DNA from: Frankiales bacterium
GTDB lineage: Bacteria; Actinomycetota; Actinomycetes; Mycobacteriales; SCTD01
Length of the DNA: 7,419 bases
Assembly (NCBI GenBank): GCA_025965735.1
Contig: JAOPWK010000214.1
Span: 1-7,419 of the forward strand
Direction: 5' to 3'
Shown: in pieces, positions 1 through 6,282 of the stretch
Layout: each line of letters begins with the position of its first letter
How positions within the stretch are numbered: position 1 is the first letter of the stretch
The notes under the pieces: generated by a model
The model's database searches: none
What the model was told of the DNA's origin: nothing
Seen by the model: the letters and a program-made list of their open reading frames with translations, nothing else
Made by a program: the position numbers and the translations under genes

Positions 1-912
1 GGCGCCGACGAGCACGGCCCAGCCGGCCCGGCCGGCGCGCACCAGCAGGAGGGCGGCCGCGAGGGGGACGAGGTACAGGAAGGCGTCGCCCCGGGCCAGG
101 GCGCTGCCGCCGAGGACGAGCCCGGCCACCAGCGGCGCCGCGACCCGGCGCCGCTCGGCGGAGACGTCCCAGAGCATCGCCAGCCCGGCGAAGACGAGCA
201 GCTGCGACGGGAGCTCGCTGAACATGTCGCGGGAGAAGTGCACCTGGGGGAGCAGGGCCGCGAGAGCAGTCGTCGCCACGAGCGCCCAGGGCGGCCGGGT
301 CAGCCGTGCGGCGAAGCAGTAGAAGGCCAGCAGGCTCAGCGCCCCGAGGACGGGGTTCACGACCAGCAGCAGCGACGTACCGCCGATCCAGTCCGCCACC
401 GCGAGCAGCACCGGCAGCAGGTGGAGGAACTGCGGGTAGATCGTCTCGTCGTCGCTCTCGTAGAAGCCCGACCCGGCGAAGTTGATCGTCGGGTTGCTGC
501 CGTAGAGCTCGGCCTTGTAGGTCGGGAGCACGAGCGCCCCCTCGCGGGCCAGCAGCTTGCCGGTTGCCCCGTAGACGGCGGGGTCGCCGTCGACGAGCAG
601 GTGCGCGCTGTGCTGGCTGACGTTCACCGCGCCGCTGACTCCGGCGACACCGAGGGCGAGCGCGGCGCACACCAGCGCGAGGCGCGAGGGCGCTGCCGTC
701 GTCGGGCGCTCCCGGCGGCGCCAGAGCAGGACGAGGACGGCGAACACGGCCGCGGAGCAGACCAGCACGGGCAGCCGGCGGAACTGCCCGGCGAGGGCCA
801 GCGGCAGCCCGGCGAGGCCGAGCGAGACGACGCCGAACGCCGTCGTCCGGACGATCGCGTCGAGCCAGCGCGGCGGCCCGACGGGCTCCCCGTCGCTCGG
901 TACCGTGCTCAG
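1..912 (-). CDS. GT-C type membrane glycosyltransferase (ArnT/GT39-like), 3' end outside window
   Basis: Partial: 304 codons are open to the left edge. Hydrophobic segments lie near residues 24-42, 47-64, 78-96, 163-173, 180-202, 209-222, 236-248, 257-270 and 277-292, so the protein is polytopic. Between the third and fourth segments is a roughly 65-residue loop opening with VDGDPAVYGATGKLL (107-121). An acidic first extracytoplasmic loop is the usual site of the catalytic Asp in GT-C enzymes, which transfer a sugar from a polyprenyl-phosphate donor outside the membrane. SRDMFSELPSQ (227-237) and ALARGDAFLY (271-280) resemble segments found in actinobacterial members. Substrate unknown. Start: an in-frame TGA at 921-919 blocks extension. 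The first start-like codon after it is CTG at 912-910, preceded by GAGGG with 9-nt spacing. The next (GTG at 768, residue 49) would remove the first membrane segment. The gene is divergent from the acyltransferase. Confidence 0.75.
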   Translation of the reverse strand, partial: MSTVPSDGEPVGPPRWLDAIVRTTAFGVVSLGLAGLPLALAGQFRRLPVLVCSAAVFAVLVLLWRRRERPTTAAPSRLALVCAALALGVAGVSGAVNVSQHSAHLLVDGDPAVYGATGKLLAREGALVLPTYKAELYGSNPTINFAGSGFYESDDETIYPQFLHLLPVLLAVADWIGGTSLLLVVNPVLGALSLLAFYCFAARLTRPPWALVATTALAALLPQVHFSRDMFSELPSQLLVFAGLAMLWDVSAERRRVAAPLVAGLVLGGSALARGDAFLYLVPLAAALLLVRAGRAGWAVLVGA

Positions 913-956
913 GACCGCTCACCCTCGCTCGTTCGGACGGACGTCCCGCAGACCCT
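913..956. promoter_or_regulatory. Very short divergent intergenic region with 8-bp palindrome
   Basis: Only 44 bp separate the two divergent start codons. It holds the ribosome-site candidate of the leftward gene (GAGGG, 926-922) and the palindrome GGACGTCC at 939-946. No convincing -35/-10 pair is visible in either direction. At least one promoter must overlap the opposite coding region. Any operator role of the palindrome is inference. Confidence 0.3.
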
Positions 957-2084
957 ATGGCGCTCCTCGACCCGCCGACGACGGCGCGCAGCGCCCTGCC
1001 GTACCAGCCGGCGCTCGACGGGCTGCGCGGGCTGGCCGTGGCAGCGGTCATCGCCTACCACCTCGGCCTTGACTGGGCGCCTCGCGGCGGCGCGGTGGGC
1101 GTCACGCTGTTCTTCAGCCTGTCGGGCTACCTGATCACCACGCTGCTGCTGCGCGAGCTCGACCGAGCCGGCCGCGTCCGGCTCGGCGCCTTCTACGCCC
1201 GGCGGGCGCTGCGGCTGTTCCCGGCGCTGATCCTGGTGGTGGTGGCCGTCGCCGGCTACGTCCGCTGGCTGGCGCCCGCTTCGGCGAGCCACGACCTGAG
1301 CGGGCTCGCGTGGGTGCTCGGCTACGTCGGCAACTGGCACCGAGCGATCTACGGCTTCAACAGCCTGACCCTGCTCGACCACACCTGGACCCTCGCGGTG
1401 GAGGAGCAGTTCTACCTGCTGTGGCCGCCGCTGCTGCTGCTCGCCGCGCACCGATCCCGCCGGCTGCTCCTCACCGTCGCCGTGGTCGGCGCTGTCGCGC
1501 CCATGGTCATCCGCCTGCTGCTGTGGGACGGCCTCGAGTCGGCGGCGCGGGTGCTGAACGGCACCGACACCGCAGCCGACCCGCTGATGATGGGCTGCGT
1601 CCTCGCGATCGTGCTGTCGCGGGCGTCGGGGGAGCGGCTCGCCCGGCTGAGCGCTGTCGCGCGGGTGGCGGTCTGGCCGGCCGCGCTGCTGCTGCTGGCC
1701 GACGCGCTGCTGCGGCTGGACCAGAACGACGTCCCGACCGGCGTGACGATCACCCTGCTGTGGGGCCCGCTGGCGCTGGGGCTGGCCAGCACCGTCGTCG
1801 TCGCCCACGCCGCCCTGCGGCCGCCCCGCTGGCTGGCGCTGGCGTGGCTGCGGGGGATCGGGATCATCTCCTACGGCCTGTACGTCTGGCACTACCCGAT
1901 CATCCGGGCCCTCGACGAGCAGCGGCCAGGGGCCTTGTCGGTGGCCGAGCAGGTGCTGGCGGTGGGGCTGACGCTGCTCGTGGCCGGGCTGTCGTACGCG
2001 CTGGTCGAGCGCCCGTTCCTCTCCCTGAAGCGCAGGTTCCCGGCAGCAGAGGCCGTGTCGGCCCAGACCTTGAGTCGACAGTGA
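957..2084 (+). CDS. Acyltransferase-3 family membrane O-acyltransferase (OafA/YrhL-like)
   Basis: 375 residues, polytopic, usual length for a stand-alone acyltransferase-3 protein without the C-terminal SGNH domain. Family hallmarks in order: LDGLRGLAV (20-28) with His35 in the first membrane helix; FFSLSGYLIT (52-61); FYARRALRLFPAL (79-91) with the paired arginines 82-83; DHTWTLAVEEQFYLLWP (141-157), the signature with His142, Trp144, Glu149 and Glu150; ISYGLYVWHYPI (304-315); and ALVERPF (348-354) near the C-terminus. The family moves acyl groups, often acetyl, across the membrane onto hydroxyls of surface polysaccharide, peptidoglycan, glycolipid or antibiotic; the substrate here is not readable. 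ATG 957 is the only start codon in this frame near the N-terminus. The purine-rich GGACGGA at 935-941 lies 15 nt upstream, too far for a good ribosome site. Position beside a GT-C gene suggests decoration of an extracytoplasmic glycan. Confidence 0.93.
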   Translation: MALLDPPTTARSALPYQPALDGLRGLAVAAVIAYHLGLDWAPRGGAVGVTLFFSLSGYLITTLLLRELDRAGRVRLGAFYARRALRLFPALILVVVAVAGYVRWLAPASASHDLSGLAWVLGYVGNWHRAIYGFNSLTLLDHTWTLAVEEQFYLLWPPLLLLAAHRSRRLLLTVAVVGAVAPMVIRLLLWDGLESAARVLNGTDTAADPLMMGCVLAIVLSRASGERLARLSAVARVAVWPAALLLLADALLRLDQNDVPTGVTITLLWGPLALGLASTVVVAHAALRPPRWLALAWLRGIGIISYGLYVWHYPIIRALDEQRPGALSVAEQVLAVGLTLLVAGLSYALVERPFLSLKRRFPAAEAVSAQTLSRQ

Positions 2085-2135
2085 GACTCGTGCGGGATCG
2101 CTGACGGGCAGCCCTGCACCGAAACGTCCAGCCCG

Positions 2136-2182
2136 CGGCGACGGTCGGCGACGGCCGGCGACGGTCGGCAACGGCCGGCGAC
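2136..2182. repeat. 10-bp tandem repeat, about 4.7 copies, in convergent intergenic region
   Basis: Unit CGGCGACGGY repeats at 2136, 2146, 2156 and 2166, then a partial unit at 2176. The last base alternates T, C, T, C, so the array also reads as a 20-bp unit present twice; copy four has one substitution (CGGCAACGGC). It sits between the convergent ends of the acyltransferase and HNH genes. A 10-bp period is close to one helical turn. No T-tract follows, so it is not an obvious terminator. CTGCAC (2114-2119) and GTGCAG (2189-2194) form a weak 6-bp dyad around it. Function unknown. Confidence 0.8.
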
Positions 2183-2214
2183 CTGTCCGTGCAGCCGCTG
2201 GCTCCGGACGCCGC

Positions 2215-3819
2215 TCACCGCCGGCGCGGCCCGTCGGTCCAGCCGTTCTCGTCCAGCCACCGACCGTCTCGGAGGCGGAGGGTCCTCTTGCCGCTGTGCA
2301 GGTCGTGGTGGTTGGCCTCGCAGATCCAGACGGTGTCGCCCAAGCTGGTCCGGCCGGTCCGGGCGAACGCGTCCGGATGGTGCGGGACGAGGCGGCTGGG
2401 GCCGCCGGGGCTGGGGCCGCAGCGGCAGCCGGCGACCTGGCAACGGTTCCCGGTCTCGACCTTCTTGATCCGGCGCTCGTGAGCCTTGAGGGTGCGTTCG
2501 GTGTGGCTGGTCTCGATGACGCGCCCGCCGAGGCTGAGGACGAAGCGGGTGACCGCGCTGTCGCACAGCCACCGGCGGACGAGGCTGCCAGGCAGGCGAG
2601 CGCCCGTGGTCGGTGAGACCGCCGGCAGGGCGCCCGGCTGCTGCTCGAGCAGATCGCTGCCGACCGTGACGCCCACGTGGGGCGCGACCTTGTCGCGCAG
2701 CCCGCCGATCCCGCTGTCGAGGTAGCGGCGCAACCCGTTCTTGAGCGCGTCGTGCCGCCGCTGCCGCAAGGACCGCGGTCCGGGCGCACCCGCCTCGGGC
2801 AGCGGGTCGCCGGCCTGCCAACCCTCGGCCCGCAGCTCCTCGAAGCCTTCGGTGTCGGCCGGTGCGTCGGGGTCCGCTGCCAGCTCAGCCTGCAGGAAGG
2901 TGCTCAGGAGCTCGCCGCACTCGAGGTCCAGGTCACCGTCGGTGATCCGGAAGCCGGAGCCGTCCTCCTTCGGGCGGAGACCGAAGCCGCGGTTGCGGTG
3001 CCCGTCCTCGGCCCGCTTCTCCAGCTCGTTGGGCAGCAGCGCGTCGACCAGCTGCCCGAGCGCGCTCGGCAGCAGGTGCGGCTCCAGCCAGCGGGCGAGC
3101 AGCACGAACGCCGCCTCCAGCCGCGCCAGCTGCGACACCGGCCGCTCGACGATGTCGGCCAGCTCGGCCAGCAGCTCCTGCAGTCGCGGGTCCTCGCTGT
3201 CGAGCCCGCCCAGTGCCTGGACGACCAGCGACCGGACGCCATGACCGATCACGCCCACCAGCGCCTGCTCGGCGTCCTGGCCGTCGATCAGCCCGTCCGG
3301 ACGGTCCACGTGCCGGCGCAGCGTCGCCAGGGCCTTGCCCACCCGCTCGGCGCCCGCGATCGACAGCCGTCCCGAGCGGACGGCGTCGCCGAGCGTCGGC
3401 ATGGTGCTCATCCGACGGGTCAGAGCCACCTCGCCGCGATCCAGCGACGTCTGCTGCTGCTCGATCCACGCCGACGCAGAGGACGCGCCGGCCAGCAGGT
3501 GGAGCTTGCGGCTGTCGACATCGGCGACCCGGGCCAGCAGCGCGCCGCGCAGCTGCTCCACCACCGTCAGCAGCGCGGCGGTGTCGGCCAGCGCCTGCTC
3601 CTCCGGCAGGTCGCTGGGCAGCTGGGCGACCACCGCCTGCGCCGCCTCCTGCAGCGCAGCCAGCGCCAGGGACAGCGGCGAAGCCGGCTCCGCGGGAGCG
3701 GGCGCGTCCGACGCCGGCGACCTGAACAGCCGAGGGGAGGGGCTGGACCAGCCCGAGGCCGCGTCCGGGCGCAGCGGCGTCCCGAAGACGTCCTCCTCGG
3801 CACCACGCTCCTCGAACAT
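2215..3819 (-). CDS. DUF222 / HNH endonuclease-like protein (13E12 repeat family)
   Basis: 534 residues. A low-complexity, Pro/Ala/Ser-rich N-terminus (about 1-50) leads into the DUF222 region, recognised by SASAWIEQQQTSLDRGE (114-130) and SGRLSIAGAERVGKAL (149-164). The C-terminal HNH domain has Cys460-x4-Cys465, LVPHHPDAF with His480/His481, then ICEANHHDLH with Cys500, His504/His505 and His508. Where relatives have a central Asn (pattern T-D-L-D-N-L), this protein has T-S-L-G-D-T, with Asp495, so catalysis may be altered. The family is abundant, often multicopy, in actinobacteria; biochemical roles are mostly unproven, though a nuclease acting on DNA is the default inference. Start: ATG 3819-3817, with no Shine-Dalgarno upstream and a promoter placing the transcript start within about one base of the ATG, hence probably leaderless. 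A perfect LexA box overlaps the start, so SOS control is expected. It is convergent with the acyltransferase, divergent from the glycosyltransferase unit, and unrelated in function to either. Confidence 0.92.
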   Translation of the reverse strand: MFEERGAEEDVFGTPLRPDAASGWSSPSPRLFRSPASDAPAPAEPASPLSLALAALQEAAQAVVAQLPSDLPEEQALADTAALLTVVEQLRGALLARVADVDSRKLHLLAGASSASAWIEQQQTSLDRGEVALTRRMSTMPTLGDAVRSGRLSIAGAERVGKALATLRRHVDRPDGLIDGQDAEQALVGVIGHGVRSLVVQALGGLDSEDPRLQELLAELADIVERPVSQLARLEAAFVLLARWLEPHLLPSALGQLVDALLPNELEKRAEDGHRNRGFGLRPKEDGSGFRITDGDLDLECGELLSTFLQAELAADPDAPADTEGFEELRAEGWQAGDPLPEAGAPGPRSLRQRRHDALKNGLRRYLDSGIGGLRDKVAPHVGVTVGSDLLEQQPGALPAVSPTTGARLPGSLVRRWLCDSAVTRFVLSLGGRVIETSHTERTLKAHERRIKKVETGNRCQVAGCRCGPSPGGPSRLVPHHPDAFARTGRTSLGDTVWICEANHHDLHSGKRTLRLRDGRWLDENGWTDGPRRR

Positions 3820-3827
3820 GTGTTCGA
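3812..3827 (-). promoter_or_regulatory. LexA operator (SOS box), perfect palindrome, over the HNH start codon
   Basis: TCGAACATGTGTTCGA on the plus strand: half-sites TCGAAC (3812-3817) and GTTCGA (3822-3827) around four bases. This matches the actinobacterial consensus TCGAAC-N4-GTTCGA at every defined position. On the gene strand the box begins at the last base of the -10 element and runs through codons 1-3 of the HNH gene. Bound LexA would cover the -10 edge, the transcription start and the ATG. Mycobacterial 13E12-family genes are known to include LexA-controlled members, which fits. Confidence 0.92.
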
Positions 3828-3854
3828 TACTACCCGTACGCCAGGGAGCGTCAA
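3827..3854 (-). promoter_or_regulatory. Housekeeping-sigma promoter of the HNH gene (probably leaderless)
   Basis: On the minus strand, -35 TTGACG (3854-3849), a 16-bp spacer, and -10 TAGTAT (3832-3827). The -35 matches TTGACA at 5 of 6 positions and the -10 has the essential T-A-x-x-x-T. Seven bases separate the -10 from the ATG (A at 3819), so transcription should begin at or one base before the start codon. The surrounding bases are visibly more AT-rich than the genes. Confidence 0.8.
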
Positions 3855-3879
3855 CCCCCTTGTGCGGACGAGTTCTGCT

Positions 3880-3906
3880 TGTGGACAGGCACTTTCGTCA
3901 TCCACA
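3880..3906. repeat. Inverted pair of DnaA-box-like 9-mers
   Basis: TGTGGACAG (3880-3888; CTGTCCACA on the minus strand) and TCATCCACA (3898-3906) each differ by one base from the high-GC DnaA box TTGTCCACA or the classical TTATCCACA. The core words TGTGGA and TCCACA form a 6-bp inverted repeat with 15 bp between. They lie 26 bp and more upstream of the HNH -35. DnaA binding is only a possibility. Confidence 0.3.
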
Positions 3907-4082
3907 GATCGCCCCACACCCCTTCTCAAGGCCGACCCCGTACCGCCAGTGGCGGCGGCACCTCCTGGACCGCCGGCAGAGTCCGCCAGCCACCCCGGGT
4001 CGGCCACGCCCCCCGGGGCCGCGAACAGCAACGACGCCCCCGTACACGCCACCGCAGCGCGTCCCACCGCGTACCGCGACAC

Positions 4083-4113
4083 GTCGGAGCGCCGCGTAGC
4101 GCCCGCTCCCGAC
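4083..4113 (+). other. Strong bulged hairpin upstream of the GT4 gene
   Basis: Bases 4083-4091 (GTCGGAGCG) pair with 4104-4108 (CGCTC) and 4110-4113 (CGAC) with C4109 bulged, giving nine pairs. An inner GCG-TAG-CGC (4094-4102) adds three more. No T-tract follows. As no gene reads into it from either side, it is more likely an untranslated-leader structure than a terminator. GC-rich DNA makes chance stems common. Confidence 0.45.
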
Positions 4114-4129
4114 CGGTAGCCTCGCGTCC

Positions 4130-4157
4130 GATCGCCGGGGCCTGCCGCCCCCGGATC
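4130..4157 (+). other. Second GC-rich hairpin upstream of the GT4 gene
   Basis: CCGGGG (4135-4140) pairs with CCCCGG (4149-4154) across an 8-nt loop. GAT (4130-4132) pairs with ATC (4155-4157) after a two-base bulge. It ends 9 nt before the GGAAGG ribosome site of the possible leader ORF at 4180. Confidence 0.4.
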
Positions 4158-4179
4158 CCCCCGTCCGGAAGGTCGTCCC

Positions 4180-4230
4180 GTGAGCCGCTCCGCACGCGCG
4201 ACCGCGACCGCGGCTGTGCCGGGGGCGTAG
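4180..4230 (+). CDS. Possible 16-residue leader ORF ahead of the GT4 gene
   Basis: GTG 4180, 16 codons, TAG 4228-4230. GGAAGG at 4167-4172 sits 7 nt before the GTG, a better ribosome site than most in this window. The peptide reads MSRSARATATAAVPGA, Arg/Ala/Thr-rich with no known motif. Its stop lies 4 nt before GTG 4235 of the glycosyltransferase, and its last codons contain that gene's GGGGG ribosome site. Terminating ribosomes could therefore pass directly to the main gene. It may be chance; length and composition prove nothing. Confidence 0.35.
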   Translation: MSRSARATATAAVPGA

Positions 4231-4234
4231 CGCC

Positions 4235-5371
4235 GTGCGGATCCTGCACCTGACCACCTCGTTCCCTCGCACGGCGGGGGACCACGTGGCGCCGTTCCTG
4301 CTCGACCTGGCCCGGGCGCAGCAGGCCGTCGGCCTGGAGGTCGCCGTCCTCGCGCCGCACGACGCCGGCACGCCGCGCAGCGAGGACCTGCACGGCGTGG
4401 GGGTCCACCGCTTCCGCTACGCGCCGGACCGCTGGGAGCGCCTCTCCTACCGCGGCGGCCTGCTCGGGCGCTCGCGCACCGCGGGAGGCCTGCTCCTGCT
4501 GCCGGTCTTCTTCGCCGCCTTCACGCTCGCCGCCGTACGGCTGTCCCGCCGCTACCGCCCGGACGTGCTGCACGCCCACTGGTGGCTGCCGGCCGGCATC
4601 TGCGCGCTACTGGCCAGCCGCGTCGTCCGCGCACCGCTGGTGATCACGCTGCACGGCACCGACGTGCACCTGCTCCGGCATCGCTTGGTACGGGCCGTCG
4701 CCAAGGCGGTGCTGCGCCGGGCCGCGCTCGTCGCGGTGGTCTCGGACGACCTCCAGCGGCTCGTCGTCCACGCCCTGGGCGTCCCTGAGGAGCGGGTCGT
4801 CGTGCTGCGCATGCCGGTGTCCCGGGTCGCCGAGGTGGCGCCTGCGCCGGTCGGCACCCCCGTCCGGCTCGTCGCTGCCGGACGGCTGTCGGTCGAGAAG
4901 GGCTTCGACGTCCTGCTCGAGGCGCTGGCGCTCGCCACGGAGCAGGGCGCCGACCTCCAGCTCGACCTGATCGGCTCCGGACCGGAGCACGAGCGGCTGG
5001 CCGCCCTGGCCGCGCCGCTGGAGGACCGGGTGCGGATGATCCCGGCCCAGCCCCGCGAGGTGCTCTGGCAGCACATGGACGCCGCGCAGGCCCTGGTGGT
5101 GCCGAGCCGCCGCGAGGGGCTCGGCCTCGTGGCGCTCGAGGCCATCGCGCGCGGGCGCCCGGTCATCGCCAGCCGCGCGGGCGGGCTCGTGGAGGTCGTG
5201 CTCGACGGTGTGGACGGCGTGCTCGTGCCGCCGGAGGACGTCGAGGCACTGGTGCAGGCGCTGCACGCGCTGCCGCTGCACGAGCCGAAGGGCGCCGCGC
5301 TGGACCGGCACGCCCCCGAGGACGTCGCCCACGCCCACCGCGACGCGTACGCCCGCCTGCTCCGTCGGTGA
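4235..5371 (+). CDS. GT4-family (GT-B fold) glycosyltransferase
   Basis: 378 residues, normal length for GT4. The N-terminal acceptor half starts MRILHLTTSFPRTAGDH (1-17), with the flexible loop of the family, then PDVLHAHWWLPAG (109-121) and TLHGTDVHLL (138-147). The C-terminal donor half has AAGRLSVEKGFDVLLEA (214-230) with Arg217 and Lys222 for nucleotide-sugar phosphates, LIGSGPE (245-251), and the EX7E motif Glu294-Glu302 in PSRREGLGLVALEA (290-303), followed by GRPVIASRAGG. The enzyme is cytosolic, transferring a sugar from a nucleotide or phospho-donor with retention of configuration; the acceptor is unknown. GTG 4235 has GGGGG 9 nt upstream and gives the conserved N-terminus exactly. 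The gene overlaps the next by four bases (GTGA), so both are one operon with coupled translation. This suggests a lipid-linked or membrane-associated glycan product. Confidence 0.93.
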   Translation: MRILHLTTSFPRTAGDHVAPFLLDLARAQQAVGLEVAVLAPHDAGTPRSEDLHGVGVHRFRYAPDRWERLSYRGGLLGRSRTAGGLLLLPVFFAAFTLAAVRLSRRYRPDVLHAHWWLPAGICALLASRVVRAPLVITLHGTDVHLLRHRLVRAVAKAVLRRAALVAVVSDDLQRLVVHALGVPEERVVVLRMPVSRVAEVAPAPVGTPVRLVAAGRLSVEKGFDVLLEALALATEQGADLQLDLIGSGPEHERLAALAAPLEDRVRMIPAQPREVLWQHMDAAQALVVPSRREGLGLVALEAIARGRPVIASRAGGLVEVVLDGVDGVLVPPEDVEALVQALHALPLHEPKGAALDRHAPEDVAHAHRDAYARLLRR

Positions 5372-6282
5372 GGCCGCCCGGTCCGGGCGTGCGGCAAGCG
5401 GCGCTCGCCCTGCTGCTGCTCGGCGGCCTGGTGCTGGCTGTCGTCCAGCTCGGCGGCGACTGGAGCACGCTGCGCGAGGGCGCGGCCGAGCTGTCGCTGC
5501 CGTACGTCCTCGCTGCCTTCCTCATGGTCCTCCTCAGCCTCACCTTGAGCCTGTTGACCTGGCGCGCGACTCTTGCCGGCCTCGGGACTCCGCTGCCGCT
5601 GGGGACCGCCGCCCGCATCTTCTTCGTGGGGCAGCTCGGCAAGTACGTCCCCGGCAGCGTGTGGCCGGTGCTGGCGCAGATGGAGCTCGGCAGCGCCTAC
5701 GGCCTGTCCCGCACCGCCGTCGGCACGGCTTCTCTCCTGCAGCTCGCCGTCGGCATCCCGGGTGCTCTGCTGATCGGTGCGCTGGCGGTGCCGGCGCTGG
5801 TGTCGGCGGGAGCCGGCGCGTACGCCCTCCTGCTGCTGGTGCTGCCGCTCGCGGTCCTCGCACTGTGGCCGCCCGTGCTCGGCGCCGCCCTCGACCGCGG
5901 GTTGAGACTGCTGCGCCGGCCTCCGCTGACCCAGCGGCTGACCGGCCGCGTCGTCCTGCAGGTCGCGCTGCTGTCGGCGGCCTCGGGAGTGCTGCTCGGC
6001 CTGCAGGCGTGGCTGCTGGCCGTCGACCTCGGGGCGAGGGGCACGCTGCTGCTCCCGCTGGCCACCGGGGCGTTCGTCCTCGCCATGGCGGCGGGGCTGC
6101 TCGCGCTCCCGCTGCCCGCCGGCGCCGGCGTCCGGGAGGCCGTACTGGTGGCTGCGCTTTCCAGTGCGCTGCCGCTGGGGCAGGCGCTGCTGCTGGCGCT
6201 GGTGTCCAGGGTGCTGCTCACCGTGGCCGACCTGACGGTCGCCGCCGCGGCCGCTGCGGGGCGCCGGCGTCCAGCCTCCTGA
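5368..6282 (+). CDS. UPF0104 / lysylphosphatidylglycerol-synthase-TM-like (flippase-like) membrane protein
   Basis: 304 residues, about the size of a stand-alone UPF0104 protein lacking the aminoacyl-transferase domain of MprF. Roughly eight hydrophobic segments run through the chain. Family hallmarks are FFVGQLGKYVPGSVWP (85-100), followed by the acidic QMELG (104-108), and LPAGAGVREA (249-258), the equivalent of the conserved P-G-G-x-G-x-R-E-A element. In MprF the homologous membrane domain flips or presents lipids, and archaeal AglD of this family acts in glycan assembly; a role in lipid-linked glycan transfer is an inference from these. The start is GTG 5368, overlapping the upstream stop as GTGA. 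No separate ribosome site is evident, so translation is probably coupled to the GT4 gene. A hairpin overlaps its TGA stop. Confidence 0.88.
   Translation: MRPPGPGVRQAALALLLLGGLVLAVVQLGGDWSTLREGAAELSLPYVLAAFLMVLLSLTLSLLTWRATLAGLGTPLPLGTAARIFFVGQLGKYVPGSVWPVLAQMELGSAYGLSRTAVGTASLLQLAVGIPGALLIGALAVPALVSAGAGAYALLLLVLPLAVLALWPPVLGAALDRGLRLLRRPPLTQRLTGRVVLQVALLSAASGVLLGLQAWLLAVDLGARGTLLLPLATGAFVLAMAAGLLALPLPAGAGVREAVLVAALSSALPLGQALLLALVSRVLLTVADLTVAAAAAAGRRRPAS

Larger units (their letters stand above)
3855..4234. other. Long intergenic region between divergent HNH and glycosyltransferase genes
   Basis: About 380 bp without a convincing protein gene apart from a possible leader ORF at 4180. It contains an inverted pair of DnaA-box-like words (3880-3906), a proline-rich stretch in the plus frame that looks non-coding, two strong hairpins (4083-4113, 4130-4157) and the ribosome site of the glycosyltransferase. 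I find no tRNA and no clear rightward promoter. Confidence 0.6.

Noticed and set aside
238..1134. Plus-strand open frame across the GT-C gene and into the acyltransferase.
   Set aside because: Antisense shadow; crosses two real genes on opposite strands and has no domain.
2136..2182. Possible CRISPR array.
   Set aside because: Contiguous 10-bp units with no spacers and no cas genes; a simple tandem repeat.
3567..4082. Minus-strand open frame from GTG 4082 with a signal-peptide-like start (MSRYAVGRAAVACTG...).
   Set aside because: No ribosome site, the start is buried next to a strong hairpin, the sequence after the hydrophobic stretch is low complexity, and the frame runs about 250 bp into the HNH gene in another frame on the same strand. 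Most likely chance.
2677..4119. Long plus-strand open frame antisense to the HNH gene.
   Set aside because: Gln/Arg/Val-rich composition typical of antisense frames in high-GC genes; its wobble pattern follows the HNH gene, and the HNH frame has recognisable domains.
4083..4160. Possible tRNA or small RNA gene in the GC-rich hairpin region.
   Set aside because: No cloverleaf, no T-loop consensus, and the stems do not form tRNA geometry.
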